Assembly (NCBI GenBank): GCA_024275095.1
Contig: JAJRZV010000075.1
Location: 1 to 32,877 of the forward strand
Direction: 5' to 3'
Source of the DNA: a bacterium
GTDB taxonomy: Bacteria > JAJRZV01
Length of the DNA: 32,877 bases
The notes beneath the pieces were generated by a model. That model did no database searches and was not told where the DNA came from. It saw only the letters and a list, made by a program, of their open reading frames with translations. A program made the position numbers and the translations under genes. The stretch's first letter is position 1. Each line of letters opens with the position of its first letter. Shown piece by piece: positions 17,161 to 25,575 of this stretch.

Positions 17161-19022
17161 ATGTTAAATGGTGGAATCTCCATTTTTATGCATCCGTTGT
17201 CGCCAGCACGGGCCTGAATTTTTTGAGTTTTTTCCATTGTATAAAAAATCACTTCGTGTATAGAAGAAAGGTTATTTCCGCAGTAAGTGAGAGTAAAGGG
17301 TGATGTGTAGACGAAATCGCGGTCAATGACAGAATAATTATAGTTAAGAAAGTGCAAAATGACGTGGCCATCGCCCTTTACGGGAATAATGCCGAGGGTA
17401 TCGCTCGCATCTGTGAAGATGGATGTTTTGCCGCCCAGCCTTTCCTGCACGGTACTGATGAGTCGCTGGGCTATTTGGGAGCTGCCGGTGGACCAGTACG
17501 TGGAAGCTTGAGGGAGGTAAAGCACATCTATGCCCGCGCTTCGGGCCTTATTCAGTAAACCCGCAGGATCGTGACTGTTGCAGGGTTCGTAAGGGACGAT
17601 AATGAGCTTTACGTCGGGAAGCGTGGCAGAGGCGGTATTGGTGGAGACGAGGTCGCCATCTCCTTCGTAAAGTGCGACAAATGGAATGTGGGCTTTTTCG
17701 AGAAGAGTGGTCATTCCCAGGTAACCCGTGTGTACAGAGCCTGAAGGCATCCACGGGGTTGCAAATCCCTGGATTGTGTATTCTTCGAGAGCACATGAAT
17801 AGTCGTAGAACACGGCCACATCACCGATGGGTTCCGTTTCTCTTACAATGTCAGAGTGTTCACGGATGAATTCTGTTACCATCGCTGCGGTATCTGCTGG
17901 AAGTGTGGCTGCCCCGGATACCGTAGAGGTGCCACCGCCGAATACGTACGCGTGATAGGGAATGAGAAATGATGCCCCGGAGGCGGCGGCTTCGGCAAGC
18001 CTGAATGCAATGGCCTGCCACTGCCTGCCGGATATGGAAAGAGCGAGAAGGTCAATGATTGTCGGGAACATCACCACGGGTTTGCCCGGAGAGATGGCTC
18101 TTGCCAGCAGGTAGGTGCCAACGTATCTGGCGTAGGGTGGATACTCCACGAAATTTTCAGATACGGTGAAATCCATGTCTTCGATAAAATGTTGTTTGTT
18201 TGGAGTGTAAAAAAATGTGTTGGCAGCAAAGGCGATATCCCTGCCGGCATACTCTCTTGCAAAGGTGATGAGTTCCCGGATCTGCTCTTTTCTGCTTTTA
18301 AGCTGGAAATACACAAATTCTCTGCGCAGTGCAACGTTGGGGTCGCCTGCGGGTGTGCTGGCACCGTGCTGGATCAAATATTTCCTGTAGTCGAATGTAC
18401 TGATGTCAGTAATACCGAATTTTTCTAAAAGTTCATCCGGGCTGAACCTTTCAGCAAGGTAATTCCTGAAGGCCTGCATGCAATACTCGCAGAAACCGGC
18501 CACGTAAAGGTGCCCACCGATACCTTCTATCTCGTCGAAATGAACGGCGTCCACGCCACCGTCGATGTGTTCCTTGATGCGCTCTTTCATGAATTCCTGC
18601 CAGTGGGGATTATTGTGACATGGAAGGTAAGGAGGGTCAGGTTGAATCCACAGGGCCCTGACGGGATTGCCATGGATATCTCTGCAGGCAAAATCTTCAA
18701 GATTGGTTTCACTTCCGACAACAGAAGCACTGGCCTGCATGGTGGGAAAGTTGGAGGCCACCTTTATGCCGTGTCGATGGAGTTGTTCGACGTACGCGAG
18801 TTCTTCTGTATTGAACCCTCCGTGATAGACAGACCAGGTGATCACCTCCGCTCTCACATCCAGCAGGTATGAGAGAGGAGGTTTTCCGTAAACAAATACC
18901 GTGACGTCATTCAACCAATCGTTAGAAAAGATGTAAGGTCCTCCGCCTGACTCTGACACACACCCAGTTAATATGGCGGCGAATAAATATGCCCCCAGCA
19001 CCGACCATTTGAGATTAATCAT
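17139..19022 (-). CDS. Lipoprotein with glycoside-hydrolase-like TIM-barrel domain
   Basis: A probable secreted lipoprotein of 627 residues. I chose the ATG at 19022 rather than the track start 19109. It gives a clean signal peptide (MINLKWSVLGAYLFAAILTGC, lipobox LTGC), and a TATAAT lies just upstream inside the longer ORF. The mature part resembles the barrel of GH42-like and GHL6-type putative glycosidases: GVDAVHFDEIEG ends a strand with Asp/Glu that could be catalytic, followed by FCEYCMQAFRNYL, the Cys-Cys and helix pattern common in these proteins. The C-terminal third has alternating beta and flavodoxin-like stretches, as in beta-galactosidase trimerisation domains. The substrate is unknown. 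It heads the operon with the small membrane protein and GMC oxidoreductase. Confidence 0.7.
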   Translation of the reverse strand: MINLKWSVLGAYLFAAILTGCVSESGGGPYIFSNDWLNDVTVFVYGKPPLSYLLDVRAEVITWSVYHGGFNTEELAYVEQLHRHGIKVASNFPTMQASASVVGSETNLEDFACRDIHGNPVRALWIQPDPPYLPCHNNPHWQEFMKERIKEHIDGGVDAVHFDEIEGIGGHLYVAGFCEYCMQAFRNYLAERFSPDELLEKFGITDISTFDYRKYLIQHGASTPAGDPNVALRREFVYFQLKSRKEQIRELITFAREYAGRDIAFAANTFFYTPNKQHFIEDMDFTVSENFVEYPPYARYVGTYLLARAISPGKPVVMFPTIIDLLALSISGRQWQAIAFRLAEAAASGASFLIPYHAYVFGGGTSTVSGAATLPADTAAMVTEFIREHSDIVRETEPIGDVAVFYDYSCALEEYTIQGFATPWMPSGSVHTGYLGMTTLLEKAHIPFVALYEGDGDLVSTNTASATLPDVKLIIVPYEPCNSHDPAGLLNKARSAGIDVLYLPQASTYWSTGSSQIAQRLISTVQERLGGKTSIFTDASDTLGIIPVKGDGHVILHFLNYNYSVIDRDFVYTSPFTLTYCGNNLSSIHEVIFYTMEKTQKIQARAGDNGCIKMEIPPFNMWGFVEL

Positions 19023-19031
19023 GTTCCCCAT

Positions 19032-19059
19032 ATTATAACGATATTGGGCCTGTGGGTAA
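19032..19059 (-). promoter_or_regulatory. Candidate sigma-70 promoter for the lipoprotein-GMC operon
   Basis: On the minus strand a perfect TATAAT (19037-19032) lies 16 nt after TTACCC, a poor -35 with 3 of 6 matches. The -10 ends 9 nt before the chosen ATG, and no clear Shine-Dalgarno sequence is present, only GGGGA too close to the ATG. Confidence 0.45.
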
Positions 19060-19116
19060 TGTGATTTAAAAAATTTTTTCAAGCTGCAGATAGAGTGATG
19101 AAATGCCATTCTTTTT

Positions 19117-19145
19117 TTGTCGGTAGAGAGAGCGAGTGATATGTG
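19117..19145 (+). promoter_or_regulatory. Candidate promoter for the radical SAM gene
   Basis: TTGTCG and TATGTG are separated by exactly 17 nt, upstream of a strong ribosome-binding site (GGAGG) for the radical SAM gene. The -10 match is modest, so this is only a candidate. Confidence 0.35.
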
Positions 19146-19181
19146 TTAAACTGGAATGGAAATTATTTTGGAGGTTTTTTT

Positions 19182-20558
19182 ATGAAGAAAAAAATTCTGC
19201 TTGTGGAGCCCCGCGGACGCGGTGAAAGTATGTTTGTCTATCAGTCCAATTTTCCCCTTATGGGTCCGGTTGTATTGGGTACCATTCTCAAAGCAAAAGG
19301 TCATGAAACCCTTGTGTACAGCGAAAGCATGGTCGGTAGTGATGTGCCTGATGCACTTCTTGCGTGGGCAGACGTGCTTTCCCTCTCTTTGCTGACGCTT
19401 ACATCTCTGAGAGGCTATCGTATTGCGCGTCGCTACAGGGAATTGAACCCCAAGGGTGTGGTGGTCCTTGGAGGAATACACCCGTCCTTTATGCCGGAAG
19501 AGGCACTGGAATATGCAGATTATGTTTTTTGTGGTGAGGGTGAGGAGGTGTTTCCTGACTTTTTGGAATTCGGCTCCGATGAGAAGATCATTACCGGCGG
19601 GAAGGTTTCGGATATGGATAGCCTGCCCATTCCGGACTGGACGATTGTCGCAGGCTTCGAGAAGGTGAAGGTTCAGCCCGTGATGACTTCCAGAGGGTGC
19701 CCTTATGATTGCAGTTTTTGCACGGTGACAGCCATGTTTGGAAGAAAGTTCAGGATGGCTTCTCCCGAGAGGGTCCTGGAAGAACTGAAAAGAACAGACA
19801 AAAGCATGGTGTTCTTTTATGACGATAACATGGTGGCTTCTCCTGCCCGGATGAGAAGAATTGCAGAGCTCATGATAGAGAGCAACCTTAAGATAAAATG
19901 GTATGCCCAGATGCGCGCTGACGCGTCACGGGATCCCGAACTCTTACGCCTCATGCACAGGTCCGGTCTGCGTCACGCGTTTATCGGCTTCGAATCGGTG
20001 AGTGATGCAACACTGGAGGAGTACAACAAACAGCAATCCGCCGAACAGATAAAAGCGGCCATAAAGGCGTTTCATGAGGCCGGCGTGGGTGTGCACGGGA
20101 TGTTTGTTTACGGGTCGGATGCTGACACCCCCGATATTTTTGGAGAAACGCTGCGATTTTGTCGTGATGCGCGGTTGGATACAGCACAGTTTGCGGCATT
20201 AACACCTTTTCCCGGCACCAGACTTTACGAGAAACTGCAGCGTGAGAATCGGATCCTGCACTCACGCTGGGATTTTTACGATGGGTTGCACGTGGTGTTC
20301 AAGCCCAGGAACATGTCACCGGTGGACCTTCAGCAGGGGGTATTTCAATCGTTTCAGGATTTTTACTCTCTTATTTACACTTTTGGTGATGCACTTGATG
20401 CAGTGGCGGTGGAGGTGCTTTCATTTTTCAGAAAGAAGGCAATACCCGGCGTGAGGGATGCCATTATAAGAGCTGTCGTCAGGTCGTCTTTCATGAAATG
20501 GAAGCGTAAAGACTGGTGGTATCTCGATTATCTGGGAAACTTCTGCGAGACCGTTTGA
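19182..20558 (+). CDS. B12-binding-domain radical SAM protein
   Basis: A 458-residue enzyme with an N-terminal cobalamin-binding Rossmann-like domain (about 1-150; LLVEPRGRG, VVVLGGIHPSFMPEEAL, YVFCGEGE) and a radical SAM domain with the cluster motif C173-x3-C177-x2-C180 in RGCPYDCSFC. The GFESVSDATLEEYNKQQ and FPGTRLYEKL segments are typical of this class, whose members include hopanoid methylases and BchE-like cyclases. The substrate is unknown. I moved the start from 19143 to the ATG at 19182 because GGAGG lies 7 nt upstream and the domain begins there. The gene is single and close to the B12 uptake operon on the other strand, which may supply its cofactor. Confidence 0.88.
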   Translation: MKKKILLVEPRGRGESMFVYQSNFPLMGPVVLGTILKAKGHETLVYSESMVGSDVPDALLAWADVLSLSLLTLTSLRGYRIARRYRELNPKGVVVLGGIHPSFMPEEALEYADYVFCGEGEEVFPDFLEFGSDEKIITGGKVSDMDSLPIPDWTIVAGFEKVKVQPVMTSRGCPYDCSFCTVTAMFGRKFRMASPERVLEELKRTDKSMVFFYDDNMVASPARMRRIAELMIESNLKIKWYAQMRADASRDPELLRLMHRSGLRHAFIGFESVSDATLEEYNKQQSAEQIKAAIKAFHEAGVGVHGMFVYGSDADTPDIFGETLRFCRDARLDTAQFAALTPFPGTRLYEKLQRENRILHSRWDFYDGLHVVFKPRNMSPVDLQQGVFQSFQDFYSLIYTFGDALDAVAVEVLSFFRKKAIPGVRDAIIRAVVRSSFMKWKRKDWWYLDYLGNFCETV

Positions 20559-20661
20559 TGATATATACAATCCTGGTGTCGGAATGTATAAGTAAAACCC
20601 TTCTGGTCAAAAGTACTATGAGGTCAAGAACAATATTTTTCTCTCAAGCAAGTGTATGATG

Positions 20662-20733
20662 TGGCGGCGGTAGGAGTCGAACCTACGACACAGGGCTTAT
20701 GAGACCCCCGCTCTACCGCTGAGCTACGCCGCC
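20662..20733 (-). tRNA. tRNA with CAU anticodon, elongator tRNA-Met most likely
   Basis: A 72-nt cloverleaf on the minus strand. The acceptor stem GGCGGCG/CGCCGCC pairs fully with discriminator A, the D arm is GCTC-AGCGGTA-GAGC, the anticodon loop is CTCATAA, and the T arm is GTAGG-TTCGACT-CCTAC. The 1-72 pair is intact, so it is not the initiator. A tRNA-Ile whose CAU is modified to lysidine cannot be excluded by eye. The 3' CCA is not encoded (ACA follows). Confidence 0.9.
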
Positions 20734-20752
20734 ACGTTTTTCGTGTTACCTA

Positions 20753-20782
20753 TTTATAATGAATAATCACTGCTGCGGTCAA
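20753..20782 (-). promoter_or_regulatory. Sigma-70 promoter for the tRNA gene
   Basis: On the minus strand TTGACC (20782-20777) and TATAAA (20758-20753) are separated by 18 nt. The predicted start is a little upstream of the tRNA 5' end at 20733. It lies in the 67-nt gap after the beta-propeller lipoprotein gene. Confidence 0.65.
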
Positions 20783-20800
20783 GGTGCCCTGTTGCTCTTG

Positions 20801-21955
20801 TTACTGAGTACCTGCCGTAATGTTTTCAGGGTAAGCACTTTCAGTAAGAAAAAGGATTTTAACCGGGGGCAGAGCCGTGGAAATACGCGTCATATCCCCT
20901 GTGGCTTCGTTGACTATGACGATGCCCGGGTTCTGAAAGTCGTTGTTTGCAATCCAGATTTCACCGTTATTCACTTCTAAATCGGAGATAGTGAAACCGT
21001 CAGCCTGGAATATCACGTCGGTGCTTCCTGTGGGGAAGTCATAGCTCACAACAGACATTTTGCAGCCGGAGGCACCCCAGATTCCACATTCTCTGGTGGC
21101 GACGATTGCGAACAATGTAGCTGCGTCTTCTGAGATGGAAATATCAAAGAGGTTTCCCCCCAGTACGCTTTCAGTAATTTCAAGCGAGGCTGTAAGTGCC
21201 ACGGGGTCAATCGCCACCACGCCGCCGTCACCCACTCTGTCATTGTATCCAGCGCACGGGAGATAAAAGACATCTTGAGAAGGGTTTTCCACAAAATCTT
21301 CCACGGGGTTTGACACTGGAAGGGGAATAACCTTTGCAATTTTTGAGGTTTCGGTATTCAGCACCGCCACTGCAGAACCGTCTGTGGTGATGGACCACGG
21401 CCAGCCTTTGTCTGTAACCCAGCGCTGTAACGCGATGAACACAGTGCCGTTTTTCTCTGCGAGATATGCGGCTTCCGGGTTACCGTCGGAGTCGGCATAT
21501 GCACTGATGTCCACCGGAGATGTTACAGAAAGGGAAGGCACAGGGCTCATGACCAGGATCTGCGGAACACCGTACCGTGACACGTACGCTTTGCCGTCTA
21601 CAAATTCAATGTCATAGGGATTGGAGCCGCTACCTGTTGATACCTGGTAAATGGTGGCGAAGCCCTGCCGGGGATCTATGACCTGGACGTTGTCGGCATA
21701 CATGCGGTTGATCACGTAAATAAGGCCGTCGTGAAGTACGGCCTGGTCCACGTCGGAACCCACCGTTCCACTTTTTTCGTAGACAACACTTCTGCTTTCC
21801 AAGTCAACAACGCTGAAGCCACCGGTCGTGTAATCCGTGCTGAGGATGAAAGCCCCGGCCACACCTTCGGCTTTTTCTGGACCGTTGTCCCCGCATCCAG
21901 CGGAGAGCACAGCGAGGACGAGCAAGACAGTTACAGCACTACCACATTTTTTCAT
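20801..21955 (-). CDS. Beta-propeller lipoprotein of the B12 uptake operon (BtuG-like by position and fold)
   Basis: A 384-residue lipoprotein; lipobox LSAGC with Cys21 after a hydrophobic stretch. The mature part is made of repeated blade-like units (GGFSVVDLESRSVVYE, DNVQVIDPRQGFATIYQ, GSAVAVLNTETSKIAKVI, GGVVAIDPVALTASLEI, PGIVIVNEATGDMTRI), the YncE-like beta-propeller pattern. I moved the start from 21970 to the ATG at 21955 because AGGAGG lies 6 nt upstream. It is the last gene of the riboswitch-controlled btu operon, 11 nt after btuB. In Bacteroides, BtuG is a surface beta-propeller lipoprotein that captures B12 for BtuB; the arrangement here suggests the same job, but sequence kinship is not shown. 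Confidence 0.75.
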   Translation of the reverse strand: MKKCGSAVTVLLVLAVLSAGCGDNGPEKAEGVAGAFILSTDYTTGGFSVVDLESRSVVYEKSGTVGSDVDQAVLHDGLIYVINRMYADNVQVIDPRQGFATIYQVSTGSGSNPYDIEFVDGKAYVSRYGVPQILVMSPVPSLSVTSPVDISAYADSDGNPEAAYLAEKNGTVFIALQRWVTDKGWPWSITTDGSAVAVLNTETSKIAKVIPLPVSNPVEDFVENPSQDVFYLPCAGYNDRVGDGGVVAIDPVALTASLEITESVLGGNLFDISISEDAATLFAIVATRECGIWGASGCKMSVVSYDFPTGSTDVIFQADGFTISDLEVNNGEIWIANNDFQNPGIVIVNEATGDMTRISTALPPVKILFLTESAYPENITAGTQ

Positions 21956-21966
21956 GTGACACCTCC

Positions 21967-23877
21967 TCACGTGTTTTTTTGAAATTTTGGTGAATACTGG
22001 ACGTAGAAATATAACCCGCGTCCCGGGAGCGGATACCCCAGGAAGTCGTACTCGCGTGTGTTAAAAACATTTCGTACAGTGAGTTTTACAGTCATCTGGT
22101 TTTTCCAGATCCCAAGTGCCATGGAAAACGTGTGCGTGGCAAATGGACCGACATGGAAGGCATTGGTTCTGTCCAGAAATTTTTTACTTTCAAAGCGTAT
22201 CCTGTAGGTGAAAGAGAAAGGTTCCAGGTTGTATTGAAACATGAACACACCCGAAAGGAGAGGTTGGCCCGGTATGTATTTGCCCTTCCAGAACGGGACA
22301 CTCCCGGTGTCACGGGTGTAAATGATGTTGACAGTAGCCGTTGCCATCCATCGCTTCAATCGGTAGTGACCGGATATTTCTGCGCCTGCGGAAACGGCGG
22401 AGTCTACACTTTCAGCACGCACGGTAAACTGAGAGTTCTGGATGAAAATGTGCAGGTCCCTTGCAGATACGAGAAAAAGCGTGCATTCGAGGTAAAGTGA
22501 CGGCCGGTGAAATCTTATACCGGTTTCATATGTGGTTCGCTTTTCCGGGGATATGTCAGGGTTGGGAGCGATGAATCCTCTGTCCCCGGCAATTTCCGCC
22601 ATGGAAGGTGGTTGCACCAGATGAGTGATGTTGAAAAACACTGAAAAACGGCTGTTGGAGCGCCAGAGAAGCCCTGCCGAAGGTTCCACAAACCAGTAAA
22701 CGTTGCGTTCTATTTTGGCATTCACAGGAAACAGGGGGCGGCCTGATAGACGAAAGTGAACAAGGCGCAGGCGTCCAAATGTCCGCAGATTGGTAAATTT
22801 TCTGCTCATGTCCACATTGAAGAAAACGTGTGATGTGTGGAACCCGTACGTACCGTTATTAATGTAGTCGCGCCCCTTTTCTGACGAGAGGAAGATTCCA
22901 GCCCCTGTAGAGATGAACCATGCTCTAACAGTAGTGGGAATGTATATTTTTATGCCGCCTTCCTCGAGCAGGCCTTTTTCATCCTGAGAAAGCAGTCCCA
23001 CCTCACTGTAAGGGTCGTAGAAGCGTTTGCTGGAGAACCGGGCGTGCATCGTGACTTCCGCATGCCGGGGCTTCTGCAACCTGAGCGTGCTTCCTGCAAC
23101 AACTGTGGCATCCTTGTATCGTGCTGCAGATGATTGAAAGGTGTATATACCCGGAATGCCGCTTTCACGTTTAACGGCAGTGATGAAACTCCTTGTTTCA
23201 ATGTGCTCGCTGTTTGTGGAGATAAAGAGGTATCCGCCTCCCGTGGAGTGGTCGTTGTTCGCACGTGTCACTTCGATGTCGTCGTCGGGGTTAAAGGGGG
23301 TGCCGTTGTCGCTGAGAAAGGTAAAATCACCTCGCGTGTAGTTGTATCCACTTCCTGCAGCAATGCTGAATCTCTTTGTAGATGTGCCCCAGAATACATG
23401 GCCTCCTCCGGTGGAAAATGACCCTGCGTAGGTGCTCAGGGTAAATCCCTGAATGCGTTGTTTAAGGTGGAGGTTTACTGCACCGGCTCCGGAGAGAGGA
23501 GAGAGACTTGAGGGAATGTAGGAGCGGTACAGGTCGGCGTTTTCAAACATCCACGCAGGAAGGCTGCCGAGGTCCTGGATGCCGAACCTTGCGTCACCGA
23601 GTGGTACGCCTTCCAGAAATATGCCCACGGCGGACGTGGAAGAACCACGTATGGAAACGGCTGAAAAGGCACCGCTCCCTGTAAGTTCACGCGATACCAC
23701 ACCAGGTGTTAATGCGAGTATCTGGGCCAGGTTTTCATTCCCGCTAAACGCTCTGGTGATGTTTACCGAACCTGAGGCCAGGGCAGGGTCCGGCGGTGCG
23801 GTGGAGGTAAGCTGGATAGGAGCGCGGTATAAAGTGCCCTGTATGAACGCGAGCAAGGCAAGAACTTTCAGCATCAT
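21967..23877 (-). CDS. btuB: BtuB-like TonB-dependent outer-membrane cobalamin receptor
   Basis: A 636-residue outer-membrane receptor. After a signal peptide comes a plug domain (LAQILALTPGVVSREL, SIRGSSTSAVGIFLEGVPLGD) and a long 22-strand-type barrel rich in alternating hydrophobic and aromatic residues, ending in a C-terminal beta strand (GLYFYVQYSPKF) that continues past the final aromatic as QKNT. Substrate assignment to cobalamin comes from the operon: riboswitch, btuF, btuC, btuD. I see no clear TonB box in the short stretch between the signal peptide and the plug, and no tonB-exbBD genes are in the window. The ATG overlaps the btuD stop by 4 nt. Confidence 0.87.
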   Translation of the reverse strand: MMLKVLALLAFIQGTLYRAPIQLTSTAPPDPALASGSVNITRAFSGNENLAQILALTPGVVSRELTGSGAFSAVSIRGSSTSAVGIFLEGVPLGDARFGIQDLGSLPAWMFENADLYRSYIPSSLSPLSGAGAVNLHLKQRIQGFTLSTYAGSFSTGGGHVFWGTSTKRFSIAAGSGYNYTRGDFTFLSDNGTPFNPDDDIEVTRANNDHSTGGGYLFISTNSEHIETRSFITAVKRESGIPGIYTFQSSAARYKDATVVAGSTLRLQKPRHAEVTMHARFSSKRFYDPYSEVGLLSQDEKGLLEEGGIKIYIPTTVRAWFISTGAGIFLSSEKGRDYINNGTYGFHTSHVFFNVDMSRKFTNLRTFGRLRLVHFRLSGRPLFPVNAKIERNVYWFVEPSAGLLWRSNSRFSVFFNITHLVQPPSMAEIAGDRGFIAPNPDISPEKRTTYETGIRFHRPSLYLECTLFLVSARDLHIFIQNSQFTVRAESVDSAVSAGAEISGHYRLKRWMATATVNIIYTRDTGSVPFWKGKYIPGQPLLSGVFMFQYNLEPFSFTYRIRFESKKFLDRTNAFHVGPFATHTFSMALGIWKNQMTVKLTVRNVFNTREYDFLGYPLPGRGLYFYVQYSPKFQKNT

Positions 23878-24644
23878 TTTGGCGGTTCTGCGACAATGTG
23901 ATAGTGCCCCTCAGGTGATCGGTGCACGTGAATTTTTACCTGAAAGGCGTGTTCTAACACGTGGGTGCCGACAAGTTCATCAGGAGTGCCTGAAAAGATG
24001 ATTTTGTGACCTGATAACACGTATACAGTATCTGCAATGCTGAGTGCCGTGGAGAGGTCCTGGGTAACGAATACAATGGCCTTGCCGCTGGCGCGGAGTT
24101 TTTTGATGACTTCTACCGCGGCTACTGATGCGCGGATGTCCATGAAAGGTGCAACTTCGTCGAAAAGAATGTAATGACTTTTGCCCACAAGTGCAGTTGC
24201 GAACGCCACGCGGGCTTTTTCACCCTGGCTCAGGTGATTGAAATCTCTTTCCAGCAGATGAATGATTTTTAACTCTTCTGCAGCATTTTCTACAGTCCTT
24301 ATGTCATTCTCAGTAAACGGCTGCAGCAAGCCGCGTAACGGAATGCGTGAGAGAAGTAAGAAGTGTTTTACCTTCATGGGATGAGGTAATTCATTGTAAA
24401 AGCAGATGTACCTTACAAGTTGAGCACGGGCTTTACGAGATAGATTAAAAAGGTTGTTCCCTTCCACATATACGTGTCCACGTGAGGGGTGGAGTATACC
24501 GGCAAGAATTTTGAGTAATGTGGTTTTCCCGGCGGCGTTGGGGCCAATGATGCACGTGATCTTTCCTGATGCGGCCAATACGGACACGCCCCGAAGTACG
24601 GTGTTTGTGCCGTAATGGTAATGTATGTCTTCAGCCCTGAGCAC
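23874..24644 (-). CDS. btuD: BtuD-like cobalamin ABC transporter ATPase
   Basis: A 256-residue ABC ATPase paired with BtuC. Walker A is GPNAAGKTT, the signature loop LSQGEKARVA and Walker B YILFDEVAPFMD. Two positions are unusual: Walker B ends DEV rather than DEP, and the switch (H-loop) position reads FVTQDL, with Gln instead of the nearly invariant His. The track starts at 24701, but the GTG at 24644 has GGAGG 7 nt upstream and begins where ABC homology does (VLRAEDIHYHYG), so I use it. It overlaps btuC by 14 nt and btuB by 4 nt. Confidence 0.88.
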   Translation of the reverse strand: MLRAEDIHYHYGTNTVLRGVSVLAASGKITCIIGPNAAGKTTLLKILAGILHPSRGHVYVEGNNLFNLSRKARAQLVRYICFYNELPHPMKVKHFLLLSRIPLRGLLQPFTENDIRTVENAAEELKIIHLLERDFNHLSQGEKARVAFATALVGKSHYILFDEVAPFMDIRASVAAVEVIKKLRASGKAIVFVTQDLSTALSIADTVYVLSGHKIIFSGTPDELVGTHVLEHAFQVKIHVHRSPEGHYHIVAEPPK

Positions 24645-25575
24645 GTACGGCCCTCCACATGAGATATGCAAGTGCAGGTGCTCCAATAACAGCCGTGACA
24701 ATGCCCACCGGCACCTCTACAGGAAAGGCGCTTCGTGCGAGCGTATCAGCGAGTGTGAGAAAAGCACCACCTGTAAACGCCGAGAGAAAAATTACACGAA
24801 ATGCTCTGCGATACCCGGTGAGCCTCACCACGTGCGGTATCACAAGCCCGACGAACCCCACAATGCCGCAGATGGCCACAGCAAGTGCTGTAAGGACCGA
24901 TGTCACGATAAGTGTGAGCAGGAGAATTTGAGACGGCTGAATTCCTACAGAAAATGCAAAGTCTTCCCCTGCATTGAGTGCTTCCAGTGGCCGTGAGAGC
25001 AACAGGAGAAAGGGAAGAGTAACAGCCCCTCCTCCTAAAGCAATGAAGAGCGTTTTTGCTGTGCCCAGTGATAACTGGCCGCTGAGGAACGCTAAGGTTG
25101 AAGCATAACGTTCTGGCAGGAATGCAACAATGTTTAACATGACGAGTGCAGCTGCAAAGGTGCTTATAGCAATTCCTGCAAGTATTACAGTTGCAGGGGA
25201 AAATCGGCCGGTACCTCCAGCAATAAAAATTGTTGCAAGTGCTGCTGTGCCTCCACCTGCAAAACCTGCCAGCCATAACAGCTCCGAAGGCAGGCCTGCA
25301 ATAATCCAGCCTGTCATGCCGAGCGCAGCTCCGGAAGAGATCCCTATCAAATAGGGGTCTGCCAGGGGATTGCGCAATGCCATTTGAAGCGCAGCACCTG
25401 ATGAGGCCAGATAAGCTCCTACCAGTACCCCCGCGGACGTTCTCATAAGCCTGAGAGTGAAGATCGGACCTTTAGGAAGATAGAATCCAGAGGAGCCCCA
25501 CAGAAGTGATAGCAGGACAGCAAGAATGCATAATGAAAGAAGTATCAAGGGTCTTGCTGCTGCTTTAGCGCGCAT
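24631..25575 (-). CDS. btuC: BtuC-like cobalamin ABC transporter permease
   Basis: A FecCD/BtuC-family inner-membrane permease of 314 residues with about ten transmembrane segments. Family signatures are RTSAGVLVGAYLASSGAALQ, RNPLADPYLIGISSGAALG and CGIVGFVGLVIPHVVRL, the last being the loop that contacts the ATPase. The track start at 25650 would give an 86-nt overlap with btuF. The ATG at 25575 (MRAKAAARPLILLSL) overlaps by 11 nt and starts just before the first helix, so I prefer it, though no strong ribosome-binding site is visible and re-initiation is likely. Confidence 0.9.
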   Translation of the reverse strand: MRAKAAARPLILLSLCILAVLLSLLWGSSGFYLPKGPIFTLRLMRTSAGVLVGAYLASSGAALQMALRNPLADPYLIGISSGAALGMTGWIIAGLPSELLWLAGFAGGGTAALATIFIAGGTGRFSPATVILAGIAISTFAAALVMLNIVAFLPERYASTLAFLSGQLSLGTAKTLFIALGGGAVTLPFLLLLSRPLEALNAGEDFAFSVGIQPSQILLLTLIVTSVLTALAVAICGIVGFVGLVIPHVVRLTGYRRAFRVIFLSAFTGGAFLTLADTLARSAFPVEVPVGIVTAVIGAPALAYLMWRAVRAQG

